A DNA stretch of 45,845 bases from Branchiostoma floridae (GCF_000003815.2 NC_049979.1:34707118-34752962); one strand, 5' to 3'. Counted from the stretch's first letter, positions 26,900 through 38,239 are shown. The notes: generated by a model from the letters alone, not told the origin. A program made the numbers and translations.

Positions 26900-27086
26900 A
26901 ATTCGTCTGTGTGTGGGCGGTCTTTGTCACAAAGTGTACATGAATTGCTTCCATGTCTGGTTCTGATGTTCAGTATCAGACTCCAGACTCAAAGACATAC
27001 ATTATGAAGCCTTACATCAAAACATCAGGATGAAAGTAACCCATGTGCGCTTGGTAGCAAAGACCGCCCACACACAGACGAATTAT
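26900..27086. repeat. Inverted repeat upstream of copy D start exon
   Basis: Left arm 26900-26953 (gtgtgggcggtctttgtcac core), right arm 27031-27086 (agcaaagaccgcccacacac core). Same layout and spacing as 7403-7589 at copy A. Confidence 0.8.
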
Positions 27087-27214
27087 GTCCACATGCAATC
27101 GGTTTGGCGGCTAAATGTTGAAAACTTTCCCACAAAAACAAACATCTACTTCGAGTCTGGACATGTCAGGTCAGACATGCAGGTATTTTACTCCATAAAA
27201 CTATTCGGTTGTGC

Positions 27215-27615
27215 TAAGCACCATCCACACACAGATAGGCACACCTGTCCTTAGTGCTGAACACCATCCACACATAGGTGAACACACCTGTCCTTGGTGC
27301 TGAACATCATCCACACACAGGTGGACACACCTGTTCTTGGTGCTGAACGCCATTCAAACACAGGTAAACACACCTGTCCTCGGTGCTGAACACCATCCAC
27401 ACATCGGTGAACACACATGTCCCTGGTGCTAAACAACATCCACACGCAGGTGGACACACCTGTCCTTGGTGCTGAACGCCATTCAAACACAGGTAAACAC
27501 ACCTGGCCTTGGTGCTGAACACCATCCACACATCGGTGAACACACCTGTCCCTGGTGTTGAACACCATCCACACGCAGATAAACACACTTGTGCTTGCCA
27601 CTGAACATTTTCTAC
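27215..27615. repeat. 43-bp minisatellite upstream of copy D
   Basis: ggtgctgaacaccatccaca plus caggtgaacacacctgtcct units spaced 43 bp (for example 27256 and 27299); about nine units. Homologous to 7765-8215. Confidence 0.92.
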
Positions 27616-28509
27616 ACACAAGTTACATAACTGTTCTTGGTGGCCAACATTACAAATGACATTTTGAACCTTGTTGCCATCCTACTATTTATCTCACTAC
27701 CCATACTGAAATAGCCTCTTTTATGTCTTTGAATGACTCAACGTTATTGCTTAACCATATATACAATCTACAATATATGACAACAACTACTAACATTTGG
27801 AAGTAGTTGGTATTACCAAAAGCAGAATATTAGTTAGATTATTGTCTGTAATAACGGGTTGGTCTTGCTTTTGGCATGTGCTTCAAGATCCTCACAAAAC
27901 GCAGAAGAATGTCTTTTTTCTCAGTGTATGTTCTCTTATGGTGCAACGTGTATGCTGCAGAAATGAGACGACAGATTGAAAAAACGTTTCCGTTTCCGAT
28001 ACATTTCATTGGGCTCTTTTTTAGCATGACAAAGGTATATTACGATGTCACGTACCTTAGGACCCTTTATAATGAGGTAACCCAGTAGTAATTGCTAACC
28101 TGTGTTCTGTGTAGCTTTTATTGCTCCCACCATCTCTTCACCTGCCTTTGTAGCTAATAATAACAGGTTCTATCTCTAACACGTCCTGTTCAGCGATGAA
28201 GACACTGTAATGAGCTTTGGCCAACTCCAGTGTTTATCAAGGCAAATCCGTTACCCGGGGGAGGGGGCTATATCAGGGGTATCTAAAAAAAAGGGTTAGC
28301 ATGACGTGAGATTACTCAGTACATACGATTACCCTGAGAAGGATCAGAATACTGACCAAAAGAGTGTTTGTAAGCTACATATACGTTTTTGTGCGTTTCA
28401 AATCTTTACAATGTTGCCTAAAAACTTTCTTTCTTCACTTTATAAATTGTCCTTGACACACATTGCCAGCTACAGGTTGGCTTGTCAATTGCCCTTCGAC
28501 ATCCTTTGT

Positions 28510-28672
28510 AATGGTTTTTGTGACCTACTCCCTCATTTGCAATGGGTTTGTTTTACCTCCCCGTCCTTTGCAATGGTTTTCGTGACCTCCCCCTACTTAG
28601 CAATTGCTTACTTGACCTCCCCGTCCTATGAAATGGTTTTCTAGACCTTCCCCGATGCTGCAATGGCCTTCT
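28510..28672. repeat. 30-31-bp tandem repeat overlapping a coding end
   Basis: The landmark aatgg (aattg once) recurs at 28510, 28541, 28572, 28602, 28632 and 28662. The unit at 28641-28670 is the last ten codons (nine residues plus stop) of the secreted-protein gene on the minus strand; the others lie in its 3' UTR. Confidence 0.85.
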
Positions 28673-30545
28673 TGATCTTCGCCTCCTTCTCAATGTTTTT
28701 TCCAGTTTCGAAGATCTTTCTTGTCTGTTCTTCTCCGAATTGGCTAACCATTGTGGCTTCCACTAAGGAAATAGAACAAACATATGAAGTAAATTCTAGA
28801 GGCTCATTTGTATATCTAATGTATATGTTTGAAATACGGGAGGTTTGTCTGTTCAAAACAGTAAGAAAAATTCAATTCAATTCATCATTAAAACGAGAGG
28901 GAAGGAAGACAAAATAATACTCCTAGCCTTTTCGAAAAAAAAAGTCTTACGTCTTTTCTTGTCAACATCATTCAACTTATCCACTTTCTTTTGCGCTTGC
29001 GCCATCAAAGCCAATTCAGCATCTCCTGCGGCACGTGGAACGGAAGATGAAGAAGCAAAAAGAGCATCAATGTTGTTTTGTAATTCTCAACTATAGGTTT
29101 CATATATACAATTACAGTGCATTGTTTTTTAACAGCAAAGATACATAATAACTCGTCATTTTACAAACGTTTCTTTTCTAAGAGTTTGGGCTAATGCTTC
29201 GGTCATAACTGCCCCGGGTGTTGCACCGGACGAGCCACAAATTTGGGGTACCCCTTGGTGTTTTCACGGGTACGTCACGGTGTCTTTTTATCGACGGGTC
29301 CCAGGCTTAATCCCGAGTTATGCTTTTGTCACGATTGCGACCTAAGTATAACATACAAACGTACCTTCTGCTTCTGGCTTAGCGCCTTTGATAACGAAGG
29401 AAATCAGCTCCTTGAAAGCCTTCCTCTCATCCTCTTGGAGACCCATATCATTTTCTAGCTCCTTCATTTCTGTACAGAAACAATGCAAACATGATTGGAT
29501 GAACACACACAACAAAAAGTCACACCGACTCATCACAGTTAAACGTTTCGATGCAAAAAAATATAACGATCTTTTTATAGATGGGACAAGTTTGTTCAAA
29601 GATGAGCATCTAGACTAATTATGAACTGTAGGCTAGTACGTTTATAAGAATGCAGGAGAAGACAAATGTAAATATGACTGCACGCGCGGTAAGACATTTT
29701 GTATACCAAGAGGATACATATAAGTATCAAACACTTTGTTTTTGTACAGGAATGCCTCTCAGTTTCAATGTTCACAATCGCAAAGGTTCGGATCGTCATA
29801 GTCTGACTGTGTCATATAGATCATGCGGTTATTCTTAATCGTTGTCAATATTGTTATCTATTCTGTCTATTCATCCAGGTATTGCTGTCACTGACTTGCG
29901 GAAAGACACTAACCTAGGATATCATATTAAGCATATATCACTTTAATGACAAAATGATTCAAGATTTGTATGTCTTTTCCTTTTTTCGAACCATCTCCAT
30001 TCCGTCTCTCTTTCTTTCTTAACATTTACGTTTGCTTTCACGACGTTTGTTTGCAAGAGTTCAAAGGAGAACTTGTCATTGGCTTTCAATCGGCGTCAAA
30101 GCTAAACAGCCTCTCTCACAGCCGAAACTGACGTTGCCTCACTGTCCCTTTTCTATTGGTACTTTCATGACAATGGCCCAGATGATCTCACTCTACTTGT
30201 CCCTCCATTGAGAGCATTTCAGCATAACACTAGGTTTTCATCACGTCTTTATACTGCTCATTTTCCAGTCTTAAAGTCCTTCTACAGCAACAGCTTCTTT
30301 CCCCGGACTGCCAAACTATGAAACTCTCTCGATGACATATACAACTGTTTCCTTACTGCAGACTAACTTCAAGCTTTCAGAGCAATGAAATTTCCTAGCA
30401 TAATGATATCTGCCTCCCATCAACNNNNNNNNNNNNNNNNNNNNNNNNNNNNNNNNNNNNNNNNNNNNNNNNNNNNNNNNNNNNNNNNNNNNNNNNNNNN
30501 NNNNNNNNNNNNNNNNNNNNNNNNCACAATCACACACACACACAG

Positions 30546-30576
<31 letters not shown>

Positions 30577-32340
30577 AAACATACACATGCACTTAAACAC
30601 ACACACACATGCACGCACACTCACACAATAACATATATATATAATATATATATATATATATCTTTGTCTCCCTATATATAGATATATATGCACACACATA
30701 CACGCACATACACAATGCCACATACACACACATACAATAAAACAGACAAAAACACAATCACACACACAAACATATACATGCCCCACAGACATACAAACAC
30801 ACACACACACACACACATACGCACATTAACAATCACGCACACTTATGTACAATGACACGCACACACACACACTCTCATCATTAAGCACATACACATGTAT
30901 CAAATTCACAAAATACCTTCGGTCTCCGGATCCACTCCTTGGTCTTCATCTCTCAGCAGTTCTCCAATGGCGGACTCCTCTCCGGCGTCCCAGTGTAACG
31001 GCTTGTCGGCAGCAAGAAGCTTTAGCACTGCAAATAGGTAAACAATGTGGGGTCGAGTGGTGCAAGCGGCAGGGTATTCGATTCATAAAAAAATTGTAAA
31101 GTTTATTGCAAATTCTTGCCCGTGGGCTAATTGCAGGTAACATGAGATATTCAGTGTAAAAACAATATCACAAGTGCCTCTTCTAGTCTAAAACTAGTAA
31201 AAGCTAACTCTAGATCCTGGGTTATTGGGTTCGAATCCCTTTTCGAAGACAGTGGAAAACGAAAGATCCCACCTTTACTATTATGTGTGCGTTGTGTGAT
31301 TTTAGAAGGAGACTTGTTTTCTTTTTTTCTGTGAATGTAAAGAACTTTAGGTGCAATTTGGTGGCCTCTTCAAACAGCTATTTTCTTTTCTGGTCGTAGA
31401 AAGAGCAGTTTGACATAAACTGTGTTTCGTCTTCCACCACGATTGACGTGCATTGTTTGCACGTTAATAATAACTCAGAGGTTCTCGGTTCGAATCCGTT
31501 GATGAGCCACCGATCTTGTGCCCTTGAGAAAGGCACTTTACATGACTTTCCTCACTTCACACAGGTGAAAATGAGTATCTAGCTGCGGTTAGGGCCGTCC
31601 TTTGGACAGGACGTTAAATTAGAACAAAAATAGGACGTCCCGTGTTTGAGGACAGCCACACCCCGAGCACGCCAAAGAACCCATGGAGTACGGGTCCTTT
31701 CAGCCTGTACCGTTTAGTACAAACCTGGTGTGTTACGCCATAAGGGTATGCAAAACAAACAAACAAACAATCAAACAAACGAAAAATAGCCGCCAAGTGA
31801 GATGCCCAATGAACATATATGAACCTTATTTATTTGGGTCACACAATGCAGCAGTACATCATTAATGTCCATTCTACAAAAACAACACTATTGCTTGTGG
31901 TAATTTCTCAATGATTCATTATATATGTTCCCACGTGAAGTATGATGTGTTTCATTTACAAAATGAAAAATCACTGTAAAGGATTTAACACAGACTGAAT
32001 AACTGTTGTTGTCACGCAATGCAGCAGTACATCATTAATGTCCATTCTACAAAAACAACAATATTGCTTGTGGAGATTTCTCAATGATTCATTATATATG
32101 TTCCCACATGAAGTATGATGTGTTTCATTTTTAAAATGAAAAATTATTGTAAAGGATTTAACACACGCTGAATAACTATAGTTGTTGAGTATCATCTAGT
32201 GAAGAGAAATCGACAACAATGGGTTGCTTACGTGACTTTTCCTTTTCGTTGAGTCCATCAGATTCAGCGTGAACAATTCCTTTGAGTGTCGCCGTTAAAG
32301 TGATGGCTGTTGTGACTAGAAAGACGTACAGGTATTTCAT
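28641..32340 (-). CDS. Secreted helical protein of unknown family, five exons
   Basis: Assembled from splice sites: 32232-32340, 30917-31027, 29365-29469, 28951-29025, 28641-28762 (minus strand). Each junction is phase 1 with GT/AG, and the joined 522 bp stay open to TAG, giving 173 residues. Exon 1 is a signal peptide (MKYLYVFLVTTAITLTATLK, cleavage likely near VHA/ES). The rest is rich in Glu, Lys, Ala and Leu, without cysteine, and reads as amphipathic helices: LLKLLAADKPLHWDAGEESA, KELENDMGLQEDERKAFKEL, ELALMAQAQKKVDKLNDVDK, EEQTRKIFETGKNIEKEAKI. Exon 4 ends in a dibasic KKR. I recognise no domain. The consistent phases make chance unlikely; the function is unknown, and a secreted structural or peptide-precursor role would be guesswork. 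The last ten codons belong to a 30-bp tandem repeat. Confidence 0.8.
30425..30880. repeat. Gap (100 N) and CA-rich low-complexity DNA in intron 2 of the secreted-protein gene
   Basis: N at 30425-30524, then about 350 bp of CA, CG/CA and TA simple repeats with interruptions. The repeat probably caused the assembly break. Open frames here are repeat artefacts. Confidence 0.9.
31484..31790 (+). mobile_element. SINE-like element with tRNA-type B box
   Basis: ggttcgaatcc at 31487-31497 matches the RNA polymerase III B box. It is followed by gcccttgagaaaggcacttt and a ~270-bp body ending in (aaac)n at 31754-31780, the layout of a tRNA-derived SINE. An A box is not clear, so the 5' end may be truncated. 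A second B-box match lies at 31228-31238. Confidence 0.6.
31838..32183. repeat. 173-bp tandem duplication
   Basis: The stretch starting gtcacacaatgcagcagtac (31838) repeats at 32011 (gtcacgcaatgcagcagtac) with few differences. It lies in intron 1 of the secreted-protein gene. Confidence 0.9.
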
Positions 32341-32548
32341 TTTACTGCTGTGTTAGAGACTCAAGAAAATAGTGATGTTTCCCTCAGACTACTAAATTAG
32401 CGTCCAGGAATGGTGGCAAATAGTGGCAGGTAAAGGGGTTACTTCGAGTGTGTGCGTCTGTCGAAACCGGTTTTACTTCTTGTGTTGGGGTGTCCCAGAT
32501 ATTTCCAGATCTGACCTCTGAACCCTGGACAGACAGGTAACGCCAGTT

Positions 32549-32582
32549 CACCTTTATCCGCGGGATAACCTATATCCGTTTG
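32549..32582. mobile_element. Solitary MITE terminal sequence
   Basis: agttcacctttatccgcggg and ataacctatatccgttt match the terminal inverted repeat of the palindromic element at 40066-40273. No second end is seen nearby. Confidence 0.6.
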
Positions 32583-32754
32583 TACATTATATTTGTTTAG
32601 TTGAGGGGAATTATGTCTTGGTAGTCCATTGGATATTCTACAGCTGTGTGCTCCTTTGCCTTTTCAATACAGTGGCACTTGAATCATTCGAGTCGTATCA
32701 AAGTTCAAACGTTATAATAAATTGCCAAGACGGTTATGTTTTCGGTGGCGTTCG

Positions 32755-32759
32755 TGCGC

Positions 32760-32790
<31 letters not shown>
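32755..32790. repeat. (CG)n(TG)n alternating tract
   Basis: About 36 bp of strictly alternating purine-pyrimidine sequence, ten CG steps then eight TG steps, the classic composition able to adopt Z-DNA. Confidence 0.9.
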
Positions 32791-32897
32791 GACTGAACTG
32801 AATGTATGTATTAGCTATGGTCTTATGTGTTTGTGAAGCATAACCCAAGAAGGCCTCTGAATTGCATTAATATAAAAGTGTCAATACGTTGTGGATT

Positions 32898-32945
32898 GGT
32901 ATACTTTATTGCACGACAGTTATACATGTACAAGGTACAGTGTAT
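32898..32945 (-). mobile_element. Non-LTR retroelement 3' tail
   Basis: On the minus strand: tgtaccttgtacatgtataa then ctgtcgtgcaataaag, resembling the end at 2290-2336 (tgtaccatgtacaaatgtcg, tgcaataaag) of the same family in the other orientation. Confidence 0.5.
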
Positions 32946-32984
32946 GTAAAATACTACAAAAATACTACAAAAGTAGATTTCCAA

Positions 32985-33475
32985 GGTCCATTAGCTTGAT
33001 AGAAAATCTCGATACTTTTGTATCGATGTTAGTCGTAAGGTTACAGCAAGTTATCATTTGTGTTGGATGCATGCACGCATTTAACATCTGATACATAAAT
33101 CGCGATATTTCTTTAAAGCTGGTACAAAAACTGTTAAGAAAATCTCGAGATTTTGTAAAACGTGTCAAGAAAATCTCAAGATTTTTGTTTCAAAGTAAGA
33201 AAATCTTAATATTTTTGGACATATATTGCATGAGATTTTTAAATTGGATGCACAGCGAATATTAAATTAACGTTAGCCTTAAAGAAAATCTAGTGGTTTT
33301 GTAGGAGCTTTAAGGAAGATCTCACAAAAATCTTAAGATTTTCTATACATAAATCTTGAGATTTTCTTAACATCTAATACAAAAATCTCAAGATTTCTTT
33401 ACAGCTGGTACAAAATGAGTATCTCGATATTTTTGTATCAACTTCAGCTACAATCAGAACATCGAGATTTGTATT
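32985..33475. repeat. Cluster of short AAATCT/AGATTT palindromes
   Basis: Motifs such as aaatctcgagatttt, aaaatctcaagattttt, aaaatcttaagattttc and aaatcttgagattttc occur about ten times in 490 bp, each able to fold on itself, in irregular spacing. It lies just downstream of the phosphatase stop. Confidence 0.75.
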
Positions 33476-33526
33476 TGTATTCCTAATACAGGGCTAAGTT
33501 CAATTTGCACATAAAGAGAATAATAT

Positions 33527-34246
33527 CTATAGACAATCTTTTAGAACAGCTAACACCTCTGATCCACTTTTCCACGGTACAACTTTGGCTCTTAGCGATA
33601 TTTTTGCCAACTTTTCGATCAGCCTAAATCCTCTCCTGGCCATGACAATATCCGACCCTGACAACTCCTTACATGGGCACAGATCGTTAACCCCATCCCC
33701 TACATACACAACCTTGTCATATACAACACTGTCCTGCGCTTGAATTCCTATATACTCTAACAGTATCGTCTTCTTACATATGTTTACAGGGCAAGACTTG
33801 CAAGCATGGTTGTGAAACGGCTCTATTTGCAGGCAGTTTGAATCGTCAAAGTGTGCCGGGTTTGTGAATATGTTATTGACAGCATGTTTCACCCCACCTG
33901 CCTTTAGAATGGTCTCTATGAACACCGTGTTGGAGTCTGAAATGACGATACAGTCAAACTTGGCGCTGTTACTAGCAATGAACTTTAAGACATTTCGCAT
34001 ATTTTTCGTGAAAGGAATTTTCTTTAAGGAGTCGAGGATGTCGTCGGGCGTCGTTCCGCTGTCATGGAGATATCGGAAGATGTTTTCCATGTACTGTGTC
34101 CAGTAGCCGTTGCGGTACGTCTGTTGGAGCCAATGGGGTGCCTGTCCTGCAGGGGCGAGCTTCGTGACCCATGTATCGCCGTCCTCGTCAATGATGGTGT
34201 TGTCGAAGTCAAACACAACCAGGACTTCCTTCTTCTCCTGTGCCAT
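33527..34246 (-). CDS. HAD-family phosphatase, PHOSPHO1/PHOSPHO2-like
   Basis: An intronless 239-residue reading frame, the usual length for the family. HAD motifs are plain: FDFDNTI (nucleophile Asp13, acid/base Asp15), VISDSN (residues 101-106), Lys in the NICKKT region, and YVGDGVND (181-188) for magnesium. The cysteine-rich HACKSCPVNICKK segment is typical of PHOSPHO proteins. Family members hydrolyse phosphoethanolamine and phosphocholine (PHOSPHO1) or pyridoxal 5'-phosphate (PHOSPHO2) in the cytosol. The length and lack of an N-terminal extension are nearer PHOSPHO2, but I cannot separate the two from sequence alone. The start ATG is preceded by ttgtag, so a 5' UTR intron is possible. 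Confidence 0.92.
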   Translation of the reverse strand: MAQEKKEVLVVFDFDNTIIDEDGDTWVTKLAPAGQAPHWLQQTYRNGYWTQYMENIFRYLHDSGTTPDDILDSLKKIPFTKNMRNVLKFIASNSAKFDCIVISDSNTVFIETILKAGGVKHAVNNIFTNPAHFDDSNCLQIEPFHNHACKSCPVNICKKTILLEYIGIQAQDSVVYDKVVYVGDGVNDLCPCKELSGSDIVMARRGFRLIEKLAKISLRAKVVPWKSGSEVLAVLKDCL

Positions 34247-34315
34247 CCTCTACAAGTGATAAGACACAGAATGCGCATACATACATTCATGAATACTTGT
34301 TGATTAGAGAAACAA

Positions 34316-35027
34316 GAGTGCGGAGACCTCATACCTCCATGAAATAGTCTGATTATGTAAATGACTTCCGTATTTACATAATCTATGCTGGCTTATGTAC
34401 CACTTGGTTTACCTTTAAATAACTTACACCGGTCACAATGTTGATTGCCCAATCATTTAACTCTTAGAATAATTATGACACTTTTAGATTAATTATGTAA
34501 ATCAGGGACTTTTTTGCATAATTGGTATGTGTTAATTTTCCACCTGCCACAAACTACATAATATTACAGGTATTTGAGTCCTATAATGGAAAACACTACA
34601 AAGTAGATTTTTCTCGTTAAATATGCAAATTAAGTGTCAGTTTGCATGGTTTGCACTTTATGATGTACATACCTGTCTACGCTTACCTGCATACCAAATA
34701 TATCGTTCCCTTGTTTAGTCATCCTCATTACAAGATTTTGACAAACCTGCTGGGGGGGGGGGGGGACTGGCAACTGGTAAGCATACCAAGCCACCAAAAA
34801 GGAAAATCATAGCACGTCCAGGTCAAAAGAGGAATATATGCCGCAGTACCAAGGTCACATACGGGGGGATTGACCTTGGCCTTTCTCACATACCAACTGT
34901 CATCGCAATCCATCCAGAGGTTCTTGATATGCTGACTACAAATATTCGGAAATTCAACCAAACAGACAGACAAACAGACAGACACGCCCGAAACCATATA
35001 CATGTATCCATTTTTCATGGAGATAAC
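34316..35027. mobile_element. Unclassified interspersed repeat, copy 3
   Basis: gagtgcggagacctcatacc start, tatttgagtcctataatgga inside, ACAG tract near 34965-34985 and ttttcatggaga end; collinear with 23016-23782. A G run lies at 34752-34764. Confidence 0.75.
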
Positions 35028-35177
35028 TTTATCAATTGATTAATTGCATCTTGGAATAATCCGCTTCCACTTTTCCCAAAATAAAAAAAATCAACACACC
35101 CCCAGGTAGGAAATGTTACTATTGAATTACTGAAGCTATTCAACAACTTTGCAGTATAGGAAATCGGCCTCATTCAC

Positions 35178-35250
35178 TCACTATCCGGTCACTATCCGGT
35201 CGCTATCCGGTCACTATCGGTCATTAGCCGGTCACTACCCGGTCACTATT
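35178..35250. repeat. 11-bp tandem repeat
   Basis: Units of ccggtcactat repeat about six times with changes (cgctat, cattag, cactac). Confidence 0.85.
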
Positions 35251-35849
35251 TGTCTTTTATGCTGATTACAATGTGGGTACATTATCATTGCTGTAAATGA
35301 TTTTTCATTCATGAAGAAAATAAGTACATAAACTGTGCTTTTCATAATTTTCAACAAACAAGAACAGCTACTGTACGTGTACAATAGTGGTGTAAATTTG
35401 CTTATTTCAAGCTTGTGTATATGCCATCTGTGTGTGGTCCATTAGTGATGTCAAGGGTGATCTTGTGGCCCTGTCCGACATTGTGGGTTCTGTCTGGAAT
35501 GTTGTAAACAAGGTCAATTCCTCCTGTCGAACCTGTTATTGTCAACAAGTCGTCGAATGCGCGTTTAAAAGTGGCATTAAAGCGTGTGTTTAGGTGGATG
35601 ATACATTTCCTTTCATCTTCACACCTAATATGAAGAAGATCTGAGATGAAAGCTTGAGTATTACTGCTATTATTATATTGGAAAGTTTCGAAATGCGAGC
35701 GATTGTCGGACTTGTACGTTTTTCGTCTTTTTTGTTCCTGTTTGGTACCGGCACTTACCCTTGATGGTGAAACAGTTTGTCACACAGGGTGTTAGGACTC
35801 ACACAGGGTGTTAGGACTTGCACAAGAAATCGGACCTACATTATACAGG

Positions 35850-36250
35850 TGGGATATAACCAAGTAGACGCGATGGTGTCTAAAGCCAGCAAAGGACTAC
35901 TCCTCATAAATAGACTGGGGCCATCCGGGATACCAGCATCTGATCTCACCATCATATATCGTAGCTATATTCGCCCCATTCTTTAATGTGACGCCCCTTG
36001 CTGGAATACCGCATATGCATGCAAACTTGTTAACAGTCTACTGCCCTAGACCGAGTACAGAAATGTTCTTGCAAAATGATCCTTGGATGCCAGTACATCT
36101 CTTACTCAGAAACGTTGCAACAACTCAAACGCCTATAAAGCCGTCGATAAATCATGTGTGTTAATGTTGCCACCACCAAAGTTGAGAAGTTTCCACGTTT
36201 TACTCTTGGCTGCTCCGACCCATGGCTAACAGCACGGCAGAAACGTACAT
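35850..36250 (+). pseudogene. Non-LTR retrotransposon reverse-transcriptase remnant
   Basis: The translation gives KASKGLLLINRLGPSGIPAS then DLTIIYRSYIRPIL, a stop at 35984-35986 (where relatives have Glu), APCWNTAYACK, and in another frame LDRVQKCSCKMILGCQYISY then SETLQQLKRL. This is the conserved C-terminal region after the RT domain of CR1/L2/Jockey-type elements. A stop, at least one frameshift and loss of the rest show a decayed 5'-truncated copy. Confidence 0.75.
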
Positions 36251-36273
36251 AACTCTGCTCAGTGCTGGCAGCC

Positions 36274-36384
36274 TAGCCTGGGTACCATCCTATTTCTACC
36301 GGGGCTCCTTACACTCGCTACCGTAACATTTTTAGGGTAGCGAGTGTAAGGAGCCCCGGTAGAAATAGGATGGTATCCAGGCTA
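36274..36384. mobile_element. Foldback element with ~49-bp near-perfect arms
   Basis: Arm tagcctgggtaccatcctat...gcgagtgtaagg-type sequence from 36274 pairs with 36335-36384 with only about one mismatch; the loop is about 11 bp (taacattttta). The end tagcctgggtaccatcct also occurs at 9255, so the terminus belongs to a wider repeat family. Confidence 0.85.
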
Positions 36385-38239
36385 CCGGCAACCTTCTGGG
36401 ACTGCATGATAAGCGCCATTGTGGTACCACTTAATGAACTCCAGCTGAACTTTATTCAGCACTCACTTGGTTGACTTTTTTGACGAACTTGTTTTTAGAA
36501 GTCTGTTCGTTGAAGTCCATGTAAATTATAAGCCTTTCATTAGCAGAATGTTTGGAACTTTTAACTTAAGAACGCAATAATACAACATCTACGTAATACA
36601 CGTACTGCTTTGAAGGTTATGTATTCTAACCAAATCTTTAAGTATTGCTTCACCATTCGATCCAATGTTTTCACTTACCAACTCGTTAGTGTAGTATCCT
36701 TGCAGTTCAATCTTCCAGGCTGCCAGGAGGAACGTAAGGCTTGTTGATGTTTTCAATAACTAGTCTACGTTACTGAGTGATTGCAGAACGTAGATTTATG
36801 CTATGGAAATCCTAATCAGAATGAAATGCATGTATGTTATGTGTGACATGTTTTTTTTTCTGCACGGTCAGCAAGGCCATGACGAAAAAAGACCCAATCA
36901 AAAATGGTTATAAAACGTCGATGTATATTCTCCAAGCCATAATTAGAATGGAGGGCATGCATGGTACGTACTTGATGTTCTTTTTGCATGGACAGCAAGG
37001 ACGAACTACGAAAATAGAAAATAGATGTGTTAATCGCATCGAATTAACACGGTAAGCATTAATACGTCTTACCAAAAGTAGGTAGTGCGCCCCATATATG
37101 GTGACTTCCTGTTTTCACAATATAACGTTACAATATGACATTGGACAGAAAACGTCGAGATCCCGCGGTTAGGGGGGGGGGGGGGGGGATAGGGGGTCAC
37201 GTCGAATATCATGTTCGACAGAAACTTTTGCCATAGACCTTGAGGTCGAACGCGCAAAGGCGACACACTAACGTCTCAGGTGGAGACTCCGCGATCAGAA
37301 TGGGTAGTTCTGTTACTTCAAGTCAATAGCTTTCTCGGTAATGCAACGCTAATTCTACTAAGATATATTTGTAAGGAAATGCACACTGCGTAACGTGACC
37401 TGTCCCTCAACTGAGGCCAGGTGTCCACATAGTGGTACAGTGACACGCAAATCTGCATACAAGCAGTATATATATCAGGAAGACAGCGCCTGTCGTGTAT
37501 TGATCTACTAGCTTCTTGCGAACTCATCAGGTGTACACAGCGTCGAGGTGATCCTTGCATTGCGGTTGACTACTTTCTACGGTAACGAATTCCAAGTCTT
37601 GAACTAACGCTTGTTATTCGCACTTGTCCTTGTTTTTGCAAGGGGTACTTTAAGCTTCAGGCTCTTTCCCCTTGGTATTGCACGCTTTTCAATTTCAAAA
37701 CAAAATCTCCGATTGAAGTATATTTTTGTCTATTTTGCCTTTGTTCAGCCTTTTGCTTTTGTGGCAATGCGCTCAAATAATAGTAGATTATTTTAACAGT
37801 GCCACATACAAGGTACAAACAGTATTTTACTTTCCCGAACACGAAGTTGGGTACCCATTTTTACACTTGGTGAGGATGGTCGAGTAAAACGCCTTTTCTA
37901 AGGGCACAACGTCGGGGGCACGACGAGTATCGAAATCGGGACCTTTAGAACCCAAGTCCAACACTACCAGCAACGTACTACGAGAAAACTAATTATATAT
38001 AGATATGCATGTCAAGGTGCTGTGCATTGGAGACTAGACAATAAGTCTTTTATACACATTATCAAAGGAGAGTGACTGCAAGATCACACTTTCAACTATT
38101 ATTATTTTTTGGTTGGTTCGGGACTTTTATATTGCTCAAAACCATTTCTTTTCCGACAGTAAATGGTAAATTGTCGTACATGGATTTGCTCACAGGATAC
38201 AAAGACTCTACTGGTGGACACATTTTGTAACTGGGCGCC

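Larger units (their letters stand above)
26784..28494. other. 5' flank of copy D and intergenic DNA
   Basis: 26784-27130 is the upstream flank, with the same inverted repeat as copy A; 27215-27615 is the 43-bp minisatellite. From 27620 to 28494 I see no gene and no clear repeat; a G run (28255-28268) interrupts it. Confidence 0.6.
32341..33526. other. Intergenic between the secreted-protein gene and the phosphatase
   Basis: Holds a MITE end (32549-32582), a CG/TG alternating tract, a LINE-like tail and a cluster of short palindromes, listed separately. No gene seen. The stretch 32341-32540 is the presumed promoter of the secreted-protein gene. Confidence 0.5.
34247..38239. other. Intergenic region between phosphatase and aminotransferase genes
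   Basis: Contains an interspersed repeat, an 11-bp repeat, a LINE remnant and a foldback element (listed separately). From 36385 to 38239 I find no gene; there is a G run at 37172-37188 and otherwise AT-rich unique DNA. Confidence 0.55.

Noticed and set aside
27251-27619. 122-codon cysteine-rich open frame (and overlapping frames)
   Set aside because: It is produced by the 43-bp minisatellite read through rotating frames, with no start context or splice support.
30316-30816. 166-codon frame rich in Cys and Val
   Set aside because: It is translated from CA/TG simple repeats and spans an N gap.
31228-31240. tRNA gene suggested by ggttcgaatcc
   Set aside because: No A box, acceptor stem or cloverleaf could be drawn around it; it is kept only as a SINE-type B-box match.
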